NCBI GenBank assembly: GCA_964019165.1
Contig: OZ025275.1
Coordinates: 11,969,030 to 12,033,029, forward strand
Source of the DNA: Mastigias papua
Lineage: Eukaryota; Cnidaria; Scyphozoa; Rhizostomeae; Mastigiidae
Length of the DNA: 64,000 nucleotides
Direction: 5' to 3'
Of this stretch, positions 33,483 to 48,279 are shown piece after piece (positions within the stretch are counted from its first letter, which is position 1; each line of letters starts with the position of its first letter). The notes beneath the pieces are model-generated. The model saw only the letters and a list, made by a program, of their open reading frames with translations, searched no databases and had not been told where the DNA came from. The translations under genes and the position numbers were made by a program.

Positions 33483-35223
33483 ACATTTGAGTTCTGATGC
33501 TGAAAAGAGAACAGCACTTGTGCCGTGCTGAAGGATTCATGAGTGCGGGTGGGGTGGGGGGTGGGGTGTTTTACAAGAAGTGTACTAACAAGGTACCGTA
33601 ATTACAGATAGGATATGATCATTAAGCCATATTTCACCAACGGCTTCTGCGAAAAGTGGGGATGAGTAGTGCACCCAATGCCCTCAACCTCAGCAGGGCC
33701 CTGGATAGCAACTTGTACAATCGTACAGTGCTAAACAGAAAGACACGTGTTGAACAGAAGTAACATAGATATATATAGACTAGCATATGACATATATGCA
33801 AATATGTATACAAACTTATCGACTTTGTTAGGTCTGGAAAATCTAATATTGATCCTACTTAATTTTTAAAGCAGATGAACACTACCTTCCTATTAAAAGG
33901 TGTTTATTTTCGAGAGAACATACTGTACAGCCTAAGAACTGTAGCCTTGAACACGAACAGCGGTCTTGAAAATGAAAATTAGTGAACCACTAGCCTATGG
34001 GTGTAAGAATCAGTGAGTACTTCAGCTATGAATTTTTGTGGCAAATAGAGGAAATGTTAAGGGAGTATATCACATTAGGTTCCTTGAAAAAATTGGGTGC
34101 GCTACTGGACGATGTTTTTAGATTCCACCTATAAACTAAAACAGTCTGTTACATAGTGGTCTTGCAAATTTACTTTATTTCAGACCTTACCTTACTGCTT
34201 CCATGCGTTTATTTTGTCGCAAAAGTTATGAATAACTCGCAGGGGTGTCACAATCTTTAGCCCTGTTCATAATGGTTGCGTAGTTCATATTGAGAATGAC
34301 ATCCAATTGATAGACAGGCACAAATGTTTTTAATCAGTTTTAACAAAGCGTTATCAGCGTTTCTACTCTCTAAATACAGCTTGAAACAAATCCATGTGAA
34401 GAAAATTAAGATGCGAACTTGAATGTTAATAAGTTTAGAGTCTTAAAAAGACGGCGTAAATATCATGACTAAAATATATATCATGGTATCGAATATTTAC
34501 AAAGGTAATGAAATGTTCATCTGTTAAAAATAACAATCAGTTGAATGAAAACCCAGAGAGGCCGTGAGAAATACTCTACTTGGATAAAGGAAAGCTAATA
34601 CAGATATCTCAATTGCAATGGTTAAACTCCCTAAGGAAAAATCTTGCATGAAATTTTTCAGGTATATTCCATATTTTGAATGACGAAGCTTTTACACAGC
34701 TTACGAAACGAATCCTTGCGAAGTATGGTATGGAGGATGCAAATCTTACGCCAAATTTTTGAACATATGTTGTTTCATAACTAAGATTATACTACCACAA
34801 ATGAGCAATTGCAATGTAGAACTTACTGATTGCATTGGTTATACCTATATCCATAGAGCATGTTACGAGTTAATCTTCTCAATGTGATCCAAAAGCGCAT
34901 GAAACCAAAATGGCTTGGATCCAAAAGCACTCATAACAAGTTGGACCGAATCTAATATGGCAAAATCTATACTAGCAGTTGCTAATCGGAACCAAGGGAA
35001 TTGTTTAATCATTAATGAGACAATGCAACCAAGGCTGGTTTAGCATAAGAATTCAATCACTACATGAGTGCTCAGAAAGCGAAGTCTCTCTGCTTGTAGT
35101 ATACAGAATATATGTGAAAATATCGAAAATTGTAGACGATTCGACATAAATTTAAATCAAGATTACCTATGACGTGTTATAATCAAAACTTCTACAACTC
35201 ACGGAAGCATATTTTCGAAAGCA

Positions 35224-35315
<92 letters not shown>

Positions 35316-35961
35316 GTGCTTTCGAAAACGCATATATATATATATATATTTATTATCTATCATCAATGAAAGTATCAATACATAACTAATGCACAGCTAT
35401 AAACTAATGGAAAGTAAGATAATTAACATCTATTACAAATCTATCAGGATTCGATGAGGCCTCGATGCTAGTTCAACTATAAACTCCTGAAAACGAGGGT
35501 CAAATTTATTTGTTATTGAATTTCTAAGTATAGAGAGTATAGCAAATGTACCTAATTAACTCTGGTGGATGGCACATTCTACTTCTAAAGGTACCAATAT
35601 AATTTTATTAATATTACCTATAGAACACCTAATGTATAACCTGCAGTTTGAGGTAAACCTGTCAATCAGCGCATGACACTATTGTCCGCAAAGTGATATT
35701 CATCCACAATGGCCAGCAAATGAAGTTTATTTGTTTTCTAGTAAACTCTCTAAAGGTAGATGGCAATCATTGAACTGTTTCTTGACAACCGTGAGTGCTT
35801 AAATTCGCCGTTGCTTCATTCCTTTGAGATCCTCACTCCACTATAAATAACTGACATTGGCAGTACCACTTCTACCACCAGGACACATTGGAAAATTGAA
35901 GCGAGATCATGCGAGATCCCGGTAATTCTCTGAGTGTATGGTGCGTAAATTCTTCTCAGAT
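33483..35961. other. Intergenic between the 685-bp element and the LRR receptor 3' end
   Basis: AT-rich, with a TA-cored palindrome at 35208-35335. Candidate polyadenylation signals for the minus-strand LRR gene (AATAAA read on the minus strand) lie at 35727-35732 and 35505-35510. No coding region is recognised. Confidence 0.45.
35208..35350. repeat. (TA)n tract inside a short inverted repeat
   Basis: TTTTCGAAAGCATGA at the left and TCGTGCTTTCGAAAA at the right are nearly complementary and flank about 88 bp of (TA)n (35226-35313). A second, shorter AT run follows at 35333-35350. The whole could extrude as a cruciform. Confidence 0.8.
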
Positions 35962-38900
35962 CTAAATGTTATAGTTCATCGAGTAATCGTTGGTCGGAGA
36001 TTTCTTGTAAGAAATAGGTGTCCTTTTTTCGTTTCTGTTCTTTCGTGGCAGTGACATTGTTGAAGCTGCCCTGTAAAAGTGAATAGCAGTGGCACTCTTA
36101 AGAGTTATGAAACGTGTATTGTCTACTTTCTAACGACGTATCTACACGGCCTAATCACAAAGTTTCCCCAGCTAGTAAAAATTCCTTTAAAATGCTATGA
36201 TGAGATTTGATATGAATTCCTTGAAATGATTTTCCAGAGAATATTTAGTGGAACTGAATTGAATGCCAGGCACCAACAATCTCCTGAGATGAGGCTTTTA
36301 TTAGACATGAGAGAAATTCTTGGAAACGACCTTCCAAAGAGTGCTTGATGTAACAAAACTACAACACCAGGGGCAAAAGATCTCAAGCGATGGGACGGTA
36401 ACAAGTTGCGGCATAAATTCATGGAAATGATTTTTCAGGGAGCGTTTTGTTGAACTAGATAAAGTACAACAATAGACTTGTGAAGCATGTAGAGTAGAAG
36501 GCCTTACCGTCGTGCGATGGGTCTTCTGTACAGGTACACGAATAAAATGATGACAACAACAATGATGACACTACCAATTGCAACACCAATTATCAAAGGC
36601 AGTGGTGTATGGTTTTCATAGGCTGAAAAACAGTACAAAATGTTACTGCGCGCTTAGGATTAAACGGTACAGATTGAATTTGCCTGTTAGGATATTCGCA
36701 GAAGCATGCATTGTTGGCTTTGTGGCATCTATGCCAACTGGACAGTGCCTTATTAAAAGGACGTTGTCGAACGGGGTCAAAGTAGCACAAACCCTCTTCA
36801 CTTTAGGTGTCCGATAGGTGACCTTATTGTATATTAATGGTATTTAGTCTATTAAAACCTAGATCATTAGCTTAATAGCACACTATTATATATAAAATGA
36901 GTGCTGAGGTGAGTTATATGGACATTAAACATCTCCCCGTCACTGTCATTCAACGTATTCTACTTCTTAAACACAGTATTTATATTACGTAGTTAAAAAT
37001 AGATATTAATAGAGCATTGAGAACTTTCGAGTTTGGAACTAATTCATCATTCAGAAAAATCAATTTTAACAAATAATGTTACATGTAGCGAAGCCATGTT
37101 AATGAAAGACTATTCCAGGATATAAGTGACTCAGCAATGACTTAGATATATTCGATTAATAATAGAACATTTCGAGACAAACTCGTCCCATCTTCACCTT
37201 AGTCATTAACATTGGTTTTTCCGGATGATGACTTACATTTAAGTATGCAAACTTGACAGTTCTTTCTGGTTTCTGGCTCTCAAAGGCCATTTGTCGCGCA
37301 TAGGATCATAAGCATAGGAGGCGGGGAGATGGGAGGGCTGCAGACCTTCTATTTGGGCAGAAATCTATTTCATCCGGGCAGTCTCTTCAGAAAAAACTAC
37401 AGTTTTCCCAAAAATAGCTTTAGCTTAACAGGGTTAAACAACAACTCATTCCTGAGGGCAAAATATCAGTGATTCGGGAAGACAGTTTGTAGCCCCCAAA
37501 ATAAGCCTCTATGCTCACGCATAGGATAGGTATCTTGAAATTCACGTATAACACTAAAAATAGATTCCTTATCTTTCAATGGAAGTCAGTAAAATATTGT
37601 GTTCCCATCGACCTAAGATGAACAATCTCTATTCTTATACTACTTACACTCACTCTCAGGATTCTTTTTTGTCACAATTTGATTTCTATCTGCTGTATTT
37701 GTCTTGCTGGATGTTGGATCAATAACATCGTTCATAATTTTGCCAGTCGTCAATTGCTTAGTTGTTTCAGTCGTAGTTTTAACAGCGCTTGTTGGAGCAG
37801 CTTCGGTAACTGAAAGAGAATTCAAGTTTGTCGGATCGTAATATGTTGTCTCATATTGAGCTCATATAACTCTACAAAAGTGTTTTGAATGTATGTTACT
37901 TAGGGCATACTGTATCGCACAAAGGAATCCTTTCTTTGTGCATGGAGTTTTATTAGAGTCTCTATAACCTTTTTATTTTCGTTACATTTGATACATAATT
38001 TTGCAATATCGACATATTTCTTAATGATCTATGTTTTTATGCGTTTTGCTTTATTATCAAGAAAAACTTTGGCTGGGATTCATTCAAGAGGAGTTTAGTC
38101 AATGTTTTCATGACAGCGAAAAATACCGAATGATTGTCAAATGAGAGTGAAAATAATGGAATAACTTAAGACATATTGGGAAGACTCTGCGTCCCCCACT
38201 CTATGTATGTCTGCCAGTGTACAATATGATTTAATGTGCGTAAGCTATTGATTGTAACTGATAACTTTAACTGTATCGCATTTTACTACATAATGAGAAT
38301 TTGCCACTTTATAGGCGAAATTCATGGTCTTCTTGAGTTATCGATTAATATCTAGCTTGAGTTCACTTTCTCATGCAAATTATTACCGATTGATTTCTAT
38401 GGGCACTTTATCAGTCAATTTGCAGCAGCTGATCACTTTGAGTCCACTCATTCTGCCTACATTGATTTAACAGAGGCCACTAGTACATTGTCGTAAATAT
38501 ATAAAGGGTGCATCGGTGGTCAGTACATGTACCTTGCCGAATATACATTAGAATCGTCCAACTTCATGCTGAAATGCCTATTACCCACGTCAGAAGGCAT
38601 TTGACCTCATCACATCACCCAAGTCAGGTATTGACAGGGGGCTATTGGTGCAAGGATTGCCAATTAGAATTAAGAACCCAGGCCTAGGCTAGGCCTGAAG
38701 AGGTAATTGACAAACTGAAAGATCAAGCACTGTATATAGAAAGCAAAAGATGCGAGGTAGCAGTTTGGGGTCTTGAGTAATGTTGAAAATGCTTTTTGGA
38801 ACCAATTTGGTTGGTGCAAAATGGATGGCTGAGCAAATCCTAGCCCGTTAGGTTTGAGAACAAAACTGCAAATCATACCACAGTTAGCATCTTTAATTGC

Positions 38901-41900
38901 TTCTTCGACAGTTTTATTCAGGTTTGTGCAGCGTATATACTTCAAATCAACTATCTTGCTCTTTATCGATTCATCTGAAAGGTCGCTCTTTAATTTGCAG
39001 GTGCATTTTATCGGATTGCTCTTTAATTTGCTGGAAAAGAAAGTCATTCAAAAGTGAAATAAAAAATCCAACGTAAGTCTTTTTGTTGTAAATAGCCAGT
39101 AGAATGCTCAGTGATGCTAAGGTTATAGCCTAAGGCAAAAATTCATTACAATTATCTCCCCTGCTGTAATAATCATTATTTCTTCTTGGAAACATTTAAA
39201 CAAGTCCGAAAATTAATGCTATTCCTGCTCAAAACTAAGACCTGCAGTTGATATGATTAGGGCATTAAAGTACGTTATTCTCACAGTCCTTATATCACAG
39301 TTGAATGGACTGTCCTGCAAATCGCATATTAAATTGTTAAACTTAAAACAGTCATCAGGTTTACTCACATTTTGGAGTATTTAGGCAGTATGCGAATCGC
39401 TTCTGTTGGAACTGTAGTAAACAGGTTTGATTCCAAATTTCTGCATTTGAAATAAGAACGGTAAAAATTAGATAAATCCAGAAGTTGTTGAACATATTGA
39501 ACAGACCCCTTGATATTGGGAGTCACTTGGTAAATTGGCGTGTACCGTATTCATTAGTTGTGCAAGTACGTTCATTAATAAGCGATAGTACTGCAAGAGT
39601 CAATGAACAAGACAAGCCTAAGAGTTTGATGAAGATGATACAATTGGAACCTGATTAAATCGAGATGCGCTACACTTTTTTTTTATAAGAAAAGCACCTT
39701 TTTTCCTGAGGCTCAATTTTCTTAACTTTCACGAATTTGAGGCTGAGATTTTCTCAAGATTTTCTTAACTTTTGCAGGAATAAACTGGCTGAAACAGGCT
39801 ATTCTGTATTTGTTGGGCCACCACAAGTCTCGATCTTTGTACGAGAGTTTGCAAAAATGAGCCAATATCAATTTCTGGTATGTAAAGAAGATGAACTGTA
39901 ATTTTCTTAGCATTTTCTTGAACTTGAGCCTTGTGATTTTCTTAGGATTTTCTTAAGATTTTGGCCATTTGAGCCTCATTTTCTTATAAACTTTTTTCTT
40001 ATAAAAAAACGTGTATTTTATTCAGCACGTTTCTATTTGAAGGTATCAGCAATAGGATGTGTAAGAAAGTGGGTGGCGGAATGGGCTCGGCACGGTGAAC
40101 TCTGTTGCATTAGCGAGTAAGATATTACAGTGTTTGTGCATATTTGAGATTAGGATTATAAATTGAAAGGCTGCTGCAATGTTTGTATGACAGGATTTCT
40201 CCAAAAACTAGCTTCCATGATTGCTATATAAGCTGTACCACAATGCTAGGTGACAAATGCAACGATTCATCTTTAACTTTCAATAGAATTGAAAAACGTT
40301 AACTGAAACCATCTGTCAAAGAGGTCTATCTAAAACACTTTCTGTCTTATTAAGCTTCCAGCATTATAGTTATAATTTTTGCTACGCTTGACTAGAGTAA
40401 GCAAGCGTTACAAAGATTTCTTTTGAATGTTTCTCAATACAACAAAACTCGCCAGAGAAACACAACAATACATGTTTCAGGTCATTCTTAATATACACTC
40501 AGTTGCGTATGACAGCATGCTACATCATTGATTACATACCGAAAATAAAATGAAATATTTATATGATCTAATGATTCAATGTGCAACCTAAAGCAACTGA
40601 AAAACATATTAAGAATAAAATATTGTTGTGCTACATCGAACTCTGACTAATTTTACTGGATTGAGAAACTCTCAAAAAATGACTTTGACCAATTTTAACG
40701 TATTGAGAAATTTTCAAAATATAACTATGTAAAGTTTAAACTTTAGCAACAGTAGATTCCGAGTGTTGAAAGCTTAGAATGGTACAAAATAACCATTAAC
40801 TAGCAATTTTCAAGCTTATGTTAATTACCCACAACATAAAATGAGGCTGGTACTTACAGATATTTTACCAAAGAGAGGTCTTTGAAAACATCTGGAGCCA
40901 GAGTTGATAAGCGATTCTTCTGCAAAGTCCTTTAGGGTAAAAAAATCTGGATATTTACTTGGGAAACGAGTGGTTAGAGTTGCAAATCGGCATCACCGCG
41001 CAGTTAATGATAGTAAATTTCAGAAAGGAATGGAGGTAAACTAGGAATCTGATATACTGGAATATAAGTGATTGGAATTAAAGCCATCGTCGTCGCAGTG
41101 AATGTAAATCTAAGAAAAGAAAGAAGGGAGAACTAGGGGTTGGGTGAAATTCGTGTAAGTCTTCTTTATGAGCTTGATAGTATTGCCGTACGAAGCAAGT
41201 GACATAAAAACGCCTGGAAATGCAGTTGTGAATAATTAAAATTGCCATATGTCAGCGAAATGATTATCTTCTAATCAAATGCCTGTTCCAGCATAAATTC
41301 AATCATGAGTTGGGTAGTAGCATTGTAAACGTAAGAATTTGATAGAAACTTACAGTGTTTCCAGTCTGTATAGCCCTTGAAAAGCACCAGGTGCGATCTT
41401 GGACAATTTGTTGTTCCCAAGGCCTCTGTAAAGTATGGGAATTCAAATTTCTTTAAGTAAAGGAACTCAAATTACAGCTTCCAAGAGAAGTGTGAGAATA
41501 ATGAGTAAAATATGATTGTAAGATAGATAAATAATGTAGGAAGATGCATCAACTACACACCAGGCTCAGCCATTGTTGGTGGAAGGACCAGAGAAATTAC
41601 ACGGTTTTTTATACGAAAACCACTTTTTGATCTGTGCCTCAATTTTCTTAACTTTTCCTAAAATGAGGCTGAGATTTTTTTAACTTTTTTGAGAGTAAAC
41701 TGGCTAAAAGGGGTAACCATTATTTGTTCAATCCTTCATTGAATCATTCGTCCCTTCATTCGCCTGTTCATTCATTTATTCATTCATTGAATCGTTCATT
41801 TATTCATTCATTGAATCATTCATTCATTCAATTAATTAATTAACTAATTACCTTTTCATTAATTCACACACAAATCATTCCCTCAGTACTTGAACAACTT

Positions 41901-44900
41901 AAAGCCAATGTACGGAATGTTTGTGAACCTGAGTTTTTATAGTTGGAAAACAAGAGACGGCTCAAAGATCAGAAAAGTTAAAGCTTTCAATGACTGCTTA
42001 TAAGATAAAAGTAAAAGTTAGCCCCATACACGATTCGTACGGTTTGGAATGCTTGTTAGAGGAAACACTTACCCTGGGCTGTGGACAAAGAGAGGTAGGA
42101 TAGTCAATCCTATCGCTTAAAAGACTGTGACGAGAATAGCAAGATTCAAGTAGTTGATTTTCTGCGTGCATTTTAAAGGTGTAAAAGAAAGGTACTAGTT
42201 AAGCGCACATATAATACTTTTTAATGTATATATGAGTAATCAAAATTTCCATGAAGTTCATTAGAAGCCAAAGAAATCTCCACACAAGTATACAATGAGA
42301 ACTCAATGCAAACTACATCTAGTCTATTGTTCAATATGAATCTTAATACGGAAACGTAAGAGGGTACTTACAAATGAAACATCTTGGTGAGATCCTTGAA
42401 AACCCCTGAAGGTAGTATTTCTATTTTGTTATCTTCTAAATTTCTGGATTCAAGAGAAAAAAAGAAAACGAGTAAGATATGAAGACTGACACATTCAAAG
42501 TATAGATTGGATCAATACGTATTTAGTCCATAGTGTAAAAATAAACTTGGATTAAATTGTTAAATCTCCTAGGGTTGAAAAATCACCTGGTCTTTTTAGC
42601 TCAGGCGTCAAGATATCTGTAGTTATGTATTCATTATATCAAGAAAATCTGCTATCATATTCAATAATTCATACTTACAGGTCGTAGATGCCTTCAGCTC
42701 CAGCAAACATAGCAGGTCGTATAACTTTAATGAGATTAGATTTCCAATCCCTGTTGCGGAAAGTTGAAATCTATTAATACGGGTGTAACGGTCAATAAAG
42801 AAATCATCAACATATATGAAAATCATATTCTAAATTACAGATATACTTGACACAAACAACAGATCTTAACGGGGCACCGCATGAGACATTATGAAACAAA
42901 TCTTTTAGCCTTGAATACCGAATAATCGTCCTTCTGACTGCTAATTTTCAAAATTTACCCCAGTTCAAAATCATATCAAAACATACAAATCCCCTGACAT
43001 CAACGGTATCCAATAATCATATATTATTAATCACAACACACTTAAATCGCTATGGTATCGCATGGCATATTTTCATTGCAGAGCAATGCAATCTTTACTT
43101 ACAAAAGAAACTTCGCTGTGGAACCTTTGAAAATCCCATCTGGTAGGTTTTCAAGTAGATTCCCCTCTAGGTAACTATAGAAGAGACGATAAATGTAACA
43201 TTAGATGTAAGATCAAACCTGCAGGTAATGGGCCGGAAGCATATTAGAGCAAGACAAATTTGAATAAAAAGTTCGTCGACTGCAGTGCTAGGGTTGGTGA
43301 AATCATAACTCATAATCCGAAATGTGCCGTGTGTTCTACATAAAAAATGGATAGTTGTAGACTGTTGCTTGATACCTAGCATTTGCTACGTTTCAAAACT
43401 AGATGGTCGTAGTCCACCAAAGTGTAAGCTCTTGTGAGTAGCGTGCTTCGTTAACAAGAAAACAATAAGGATTATATTTGCCCACATTTTCTGTTGACAG
43501 CTCGACTGGGCTCTAAATCAGTATAGCCATCCGGGAATATCAATCTTGAAAGCATTTGCTAGACTTCTAGTTTGAACTTGCCTTATATATAAACGCAACA
43601 ATAATCTCAATAGCAGCATACTTCAGTCAAAACTCACTTTCATATCAACAACTTAATACTGAATGCTAACATTTAAAATTTACAAAGAAGCCTTGAAACA
43701 TACAAATGAATTAATGATCCTGGTGCTGTTGAAGAATTGGCAAATAATTCCTTTCCAATAGATTTAATTTTGTTGTATGAAGTGAAACTGAAAGGTCAAG
43801 ACATAGGCAATATGATTTGAAGTCGAATTTAACTCAAACTCATAGACATTGCTTCTGTCAAGCAAGGCATCACATGTTATCAGATCGATCTGGGAATATG
43901 CTCAAATACACAGTTAAGGTATGGGAGAACGTAAAAAGTGCAATAATTGGTGCAACTAAGTACCCAGGAATACCGCCATTAAATTGTTGCTCAAGTCTTC
44001 TAATATATAAGTGATCATAGATATACGTCTTTAAATTGAGTTGCTGATGATTCCAGTAATATATTGTAGATTAGTCTTAAGCAATGAGATAAAGCAATAC
44101 CAATTTACTAATCTTTGGTAAGCTTGTCACGATAATTTAGATTCAAACAAAGTGCGGGAGGGAGACATGGTGGCTTTGTGTCAGATATCTCTGCCAGCAA
44201 AGCAAGCTGCCAAATGCTTGAGAGCTCTGATTAGGTCTATTGTCTTCCAACCTAATTGACCAATCATCATGCAGGATTCTGGCCACACATACACATCCCA
44301 CAGCCAAATGTTGGCTGATTTTGCATGACGATTGATTGACGGTAGCATTCAAACATTTGGGGGCTATGCTATCTCCACCAGGTGTAGTGTCGTTGCATGA
44401 ATTCGTAATTGTGAATCGCGTAGTACCTTCCCTGCGGGGGAGGAAGAGTGAGTAATTAGGAAGAAATGTCTTACATTTCTCGTAATCTGTGTAGATTTGC
44501 AAATATCCTATCTGGTAGATGTTCAATTCTATTTTGCTCAATGCTCCTGAAAATCAATAGTATCGCTGTCAGAAAAAGAATCTCCAAAGAGATATTGATG
44601 AGTATCAATGAAAAAAAAGTAAGGTCATTAAATCAAAAGAGGCAAGATGCAATAGAAAACGATAAGCAATCAATGTATCGTGAAGAAAAAACATTAAGAA
44701 GTGAGATCAGTGCACCAAACGTCTGCGTTAGAAGGAATCTAACATCTTTCTTCTTAGTACATGACGAATAGTTGATGATCAGACTTCGTACAGTTAACTG
44801 ACTGTCGTTACTAGCATTTTATTTCGCTCATATTTTCGAATCTATCAGTTTCAAATTAATTCCTAATTGACTTGAAATATAGAGGAACTTTTAACCAGAC

Positions 44901-47900
44901 TTGCTGCAAGCAAACAGCTTACAGAACAAAAATAAAGCATTTTATTAACTGCTGTATTTTCTGTAGTAGTTTACTTGATTCTTGCACTGGGCTGTTGAGA
45001 ATACTTTTGTATATATTCAAATAACCTAGGAAATTATGTCATAGGATGAGGGATTTAGTAGAAATAGGAGGTTAGGCATATCGAATATGTTGCAATGAAA
45101 GAAGAAACTCTTGGGAAAGGTTATGAAAAAGAAATTGGTATAAAGAAATCAAAGACCAAAGAAGAGGATCTAAGAAACACCCTTTGCTTATCAGCGGGAA
45201 TGGGAATACCAATGTCAAGAGCAACGTGATTGGAAACAATTATGTTCATATGGCCTACTCTCTTGAGTCTAAAGCTTGAATCGAGTATTACATCATAGCA
45301 GTAATAAGTCTTGCAACAATGACCATGTAGATGTACTATGAATATTCCATCTATGATTATAACTTCATGAGAAATCCCCTGCTAAGGCTCTTAAATTGAT
45401 CTAAGAAAGAGTTATTCTATAGAAATAAACCTAATGCAGTTGGATTGTTGTTAAAAAGCCTAGAAATAATGAAAGATGCTCAAACACAGAATGCTTACAA
45501 GGACTGAGTGTTTGGTAGTAAACTTGGAAAGTTCACTGGTAATCTTGTTATCTTGTTTTGACCAAATCTCCTGAAATGGAACAAAAAGATTACCGTATGA
45601 CCTCTTCAATACTTTCTCATGTACAAAAGAGGATCATAGCATTTAACTGGAGGGGATCAGATACTTACTTGCGGAAAGAAAGAAAATGGCCTATCAAATG
45701 ATAGAAATCTATGGGTGTACAAAGAATAACAATTAGCGAAGATAAATCATTTCCGCTCTTTAGGCATGCCATGGAGATATTAATATGACACAAAAGGGAA
45801 CAAGAAATGAAGCTTAGGAAATGAGCAAGGAGAAAAAAATATTAATTATGCAAGCATTAGTAATTGGGCATTGAGAAACCACTCTTAGTTGCATAGGAAG
45901 GAGCAGCTGCTCCACGAATCAGTCAAAAAGATAGTTAAGAACTCCTTCACGTCTCCTTCCCTTATTTTCAATGTTCAATGGAAGTGCTTGTGTACCAAAG
46001 AAGAAGTCACTAGTCACAGGGATCACTTTATTACACACAATATTTTTCTATTCCACACATAGGATACGTTCTTTCTCCCCTTCTTTCTCAACTTCTGTGT
46101 ATCTGTAGTTCTTTATCATTTCCTTTATATCATGGGCTGATTTGAAAGTCAGGGCTTCATCAATGCACAAAAAAGATTAAAATACTGCCCTTAAAATATA
46201 ATTCCTTTCAAACTTCATTTTATGATATACGATACTCTGCGAAACTCTTGGGAAACTTAAAGACATTTTGAGCTGCTTGAGAAAATCTCCTTTCTTCCCT
46301 AATAAATATTGCTGACTTCCACAGTTGTAATCGCAGGAGACTGAGCGATTCACTCTCAAGTAACGTCCAAGCGACTAAATCTTTATCTCAACATTGTGTT
46401 AAGGGGATTGGGGATTAATATCCTTCGAGCTTGGACGGAAACTCATTATCATAAAACACAGTATTCAAGTCAGTGTGTGTTCCAACGAATTTTCATTGTA
46501 CGTTTTAAAGCTTTAAATGGTCCAATTCCCTGGTTACGTCATCGTCATTTCAATTCTAAATGTAGCATCCTGGCTTGGAAGATTGAATTAGCTAGCAGTT
46601 CTCACACTACTTTTAAAGCTAATCGTTTATCTCGCAGTATCTTATCCGCACAAACCTCGTAATCTTGACGAGATATTGGATTTAGCAGAAATGTAATAAG
46701 ATTGCTAGAAGACAAAATCGTATTGAAGATGCTATAAGCATTTGCAGAAGCAAATCACATTTGAGGACATTTTTGCTAAAATGGTTCAGTTCATTATAAA
46801 ATTGCTCCTTGTTAGTAAATTTGCGGTCACTGTTATTTCATGAGATTTCCTCTGCTCAAATCTAAACGCATTACAAAAACACATGCATTCTGCATACTTG
46901 TAGATTAGGTTTTCAATGTTTATTGAAGAAGGTTGTTCTAGAAATCTGGTACATAGAATTTACTATCGTGCTGAACTATTGTATTCTAACAGCTTAAAAT
47001 TACATCTAAAGCCGGCTGTAACTATGTTCCACATTTTATGGCTTGAAAGGAAAGGCATCGAATCATAAAACATCCCGTATCAAACGTATCAAAGATCTCA
47101 TGAAGTTTTAGGACCATTTCACATTATGAAAACTACAATCTCCTGTTCAGACGAAGAACTTATCATGCTTTTAAAAGTACAAAGCTTTCTATACGCCCAT
47201 GCAAACTGGCTGGTGGATGTGGGGAATTTATAACTTTTCCATACGTGACAAAGAACTAAGCAAATTTTATGCATAAATCGCCCCTTCATCTTACTTGCAA
47301 AGAAAAATGAGCCAATCATATCGTGGCTACTTTTCAATGATCTTCATGGGCTAGTGAATTAGGTTTGTGCACAATACTGGGTAAAAATTGGGATGGTATT
47401 TTGGCGATTTCTGACTGTCATAGGCTGATTTGTAAAGCTGGAGCTGAGGTAAATGAACAAATTAAAATCAGATGTCTTAGCAACTATATCAGAAAATTGC
47501 CCAAATTCAAAACCAAGCGGCTATAGCTTGGAACATGCCAGTAAAGGAATGCCAGACTTAAAAGGGATTTAGCCATCCACTTTCGATGCTCTTGTTTACA
47601 AGCAATACCAACAAAACATGAGTGATGTAGCATGTGCTTGATGATATTTGCAGCGACATTTGGCAGGTAGCTGTAATCAAGTGAGCTGCTTGTTCTATGT
47701 TCTCGATGAGTGAATTTATCTTGGTACTTAATGACGTTTATTTTAGTGTTTACTGCCAACCAGGGCGATTAAGTCTGGTTTCCATATAATGGTAAAGAGT
47801 TTTAAGCGAGTCACATACTGTCTGCGACTGTCTGCGTTGATCGTAAGCACTTCAAAACTTGATATGAAACACAGTCTGTGACTCTCTCAAACCTCCTTAT

Positions 47901-48198
47901 GGTTATATGGAAACCAGGCTTTAACAAAGAATATACGACTGCTAATCGGTACCCCAAATCGGAGAACCATGTTTAAGGAAGAATAGATGCCACAAGTATG
48001 ACGTAATAGCAAAGAACCTGTGGACTCCTGTTTGTATTTGTGAAATTGCCCGTCCAATCACAGAGTAGCTGGTATTCAATATCATATTCAGTATTCTGAA
48101 TCACCTCCTTTGCATGTTATCTGGCGTCCTCAGTGTCTTTTATCTTCACTAACTAGCTCAATATTGTTGAAAATAGATGAAATCTTTGGGAAAATCTC

Positions 48199-48279
<81 letters not shown>

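Noticed and set aside
44143..44541. 132-codon minus-strand frame overlapping an LRR exon
   Set aside because: It reads the exon 44546-44475 in the wrong frame and continues into the intron; the LRR frame is the one that fits neighbouring exons.
45669..45708. Possible extra LRR exon (FLSFDRPFSFFP) between splice-like sites
   Set aside because: Length of 40 bp breaks the reading phase shared by all other LRR exons, and the LRR consensus is poor.
46396..46662. 88-codon plus-strand frame in the first LRR-receptor intron
   Set aside because: No family resemblance, antisense to the host gene, and no splice partners.
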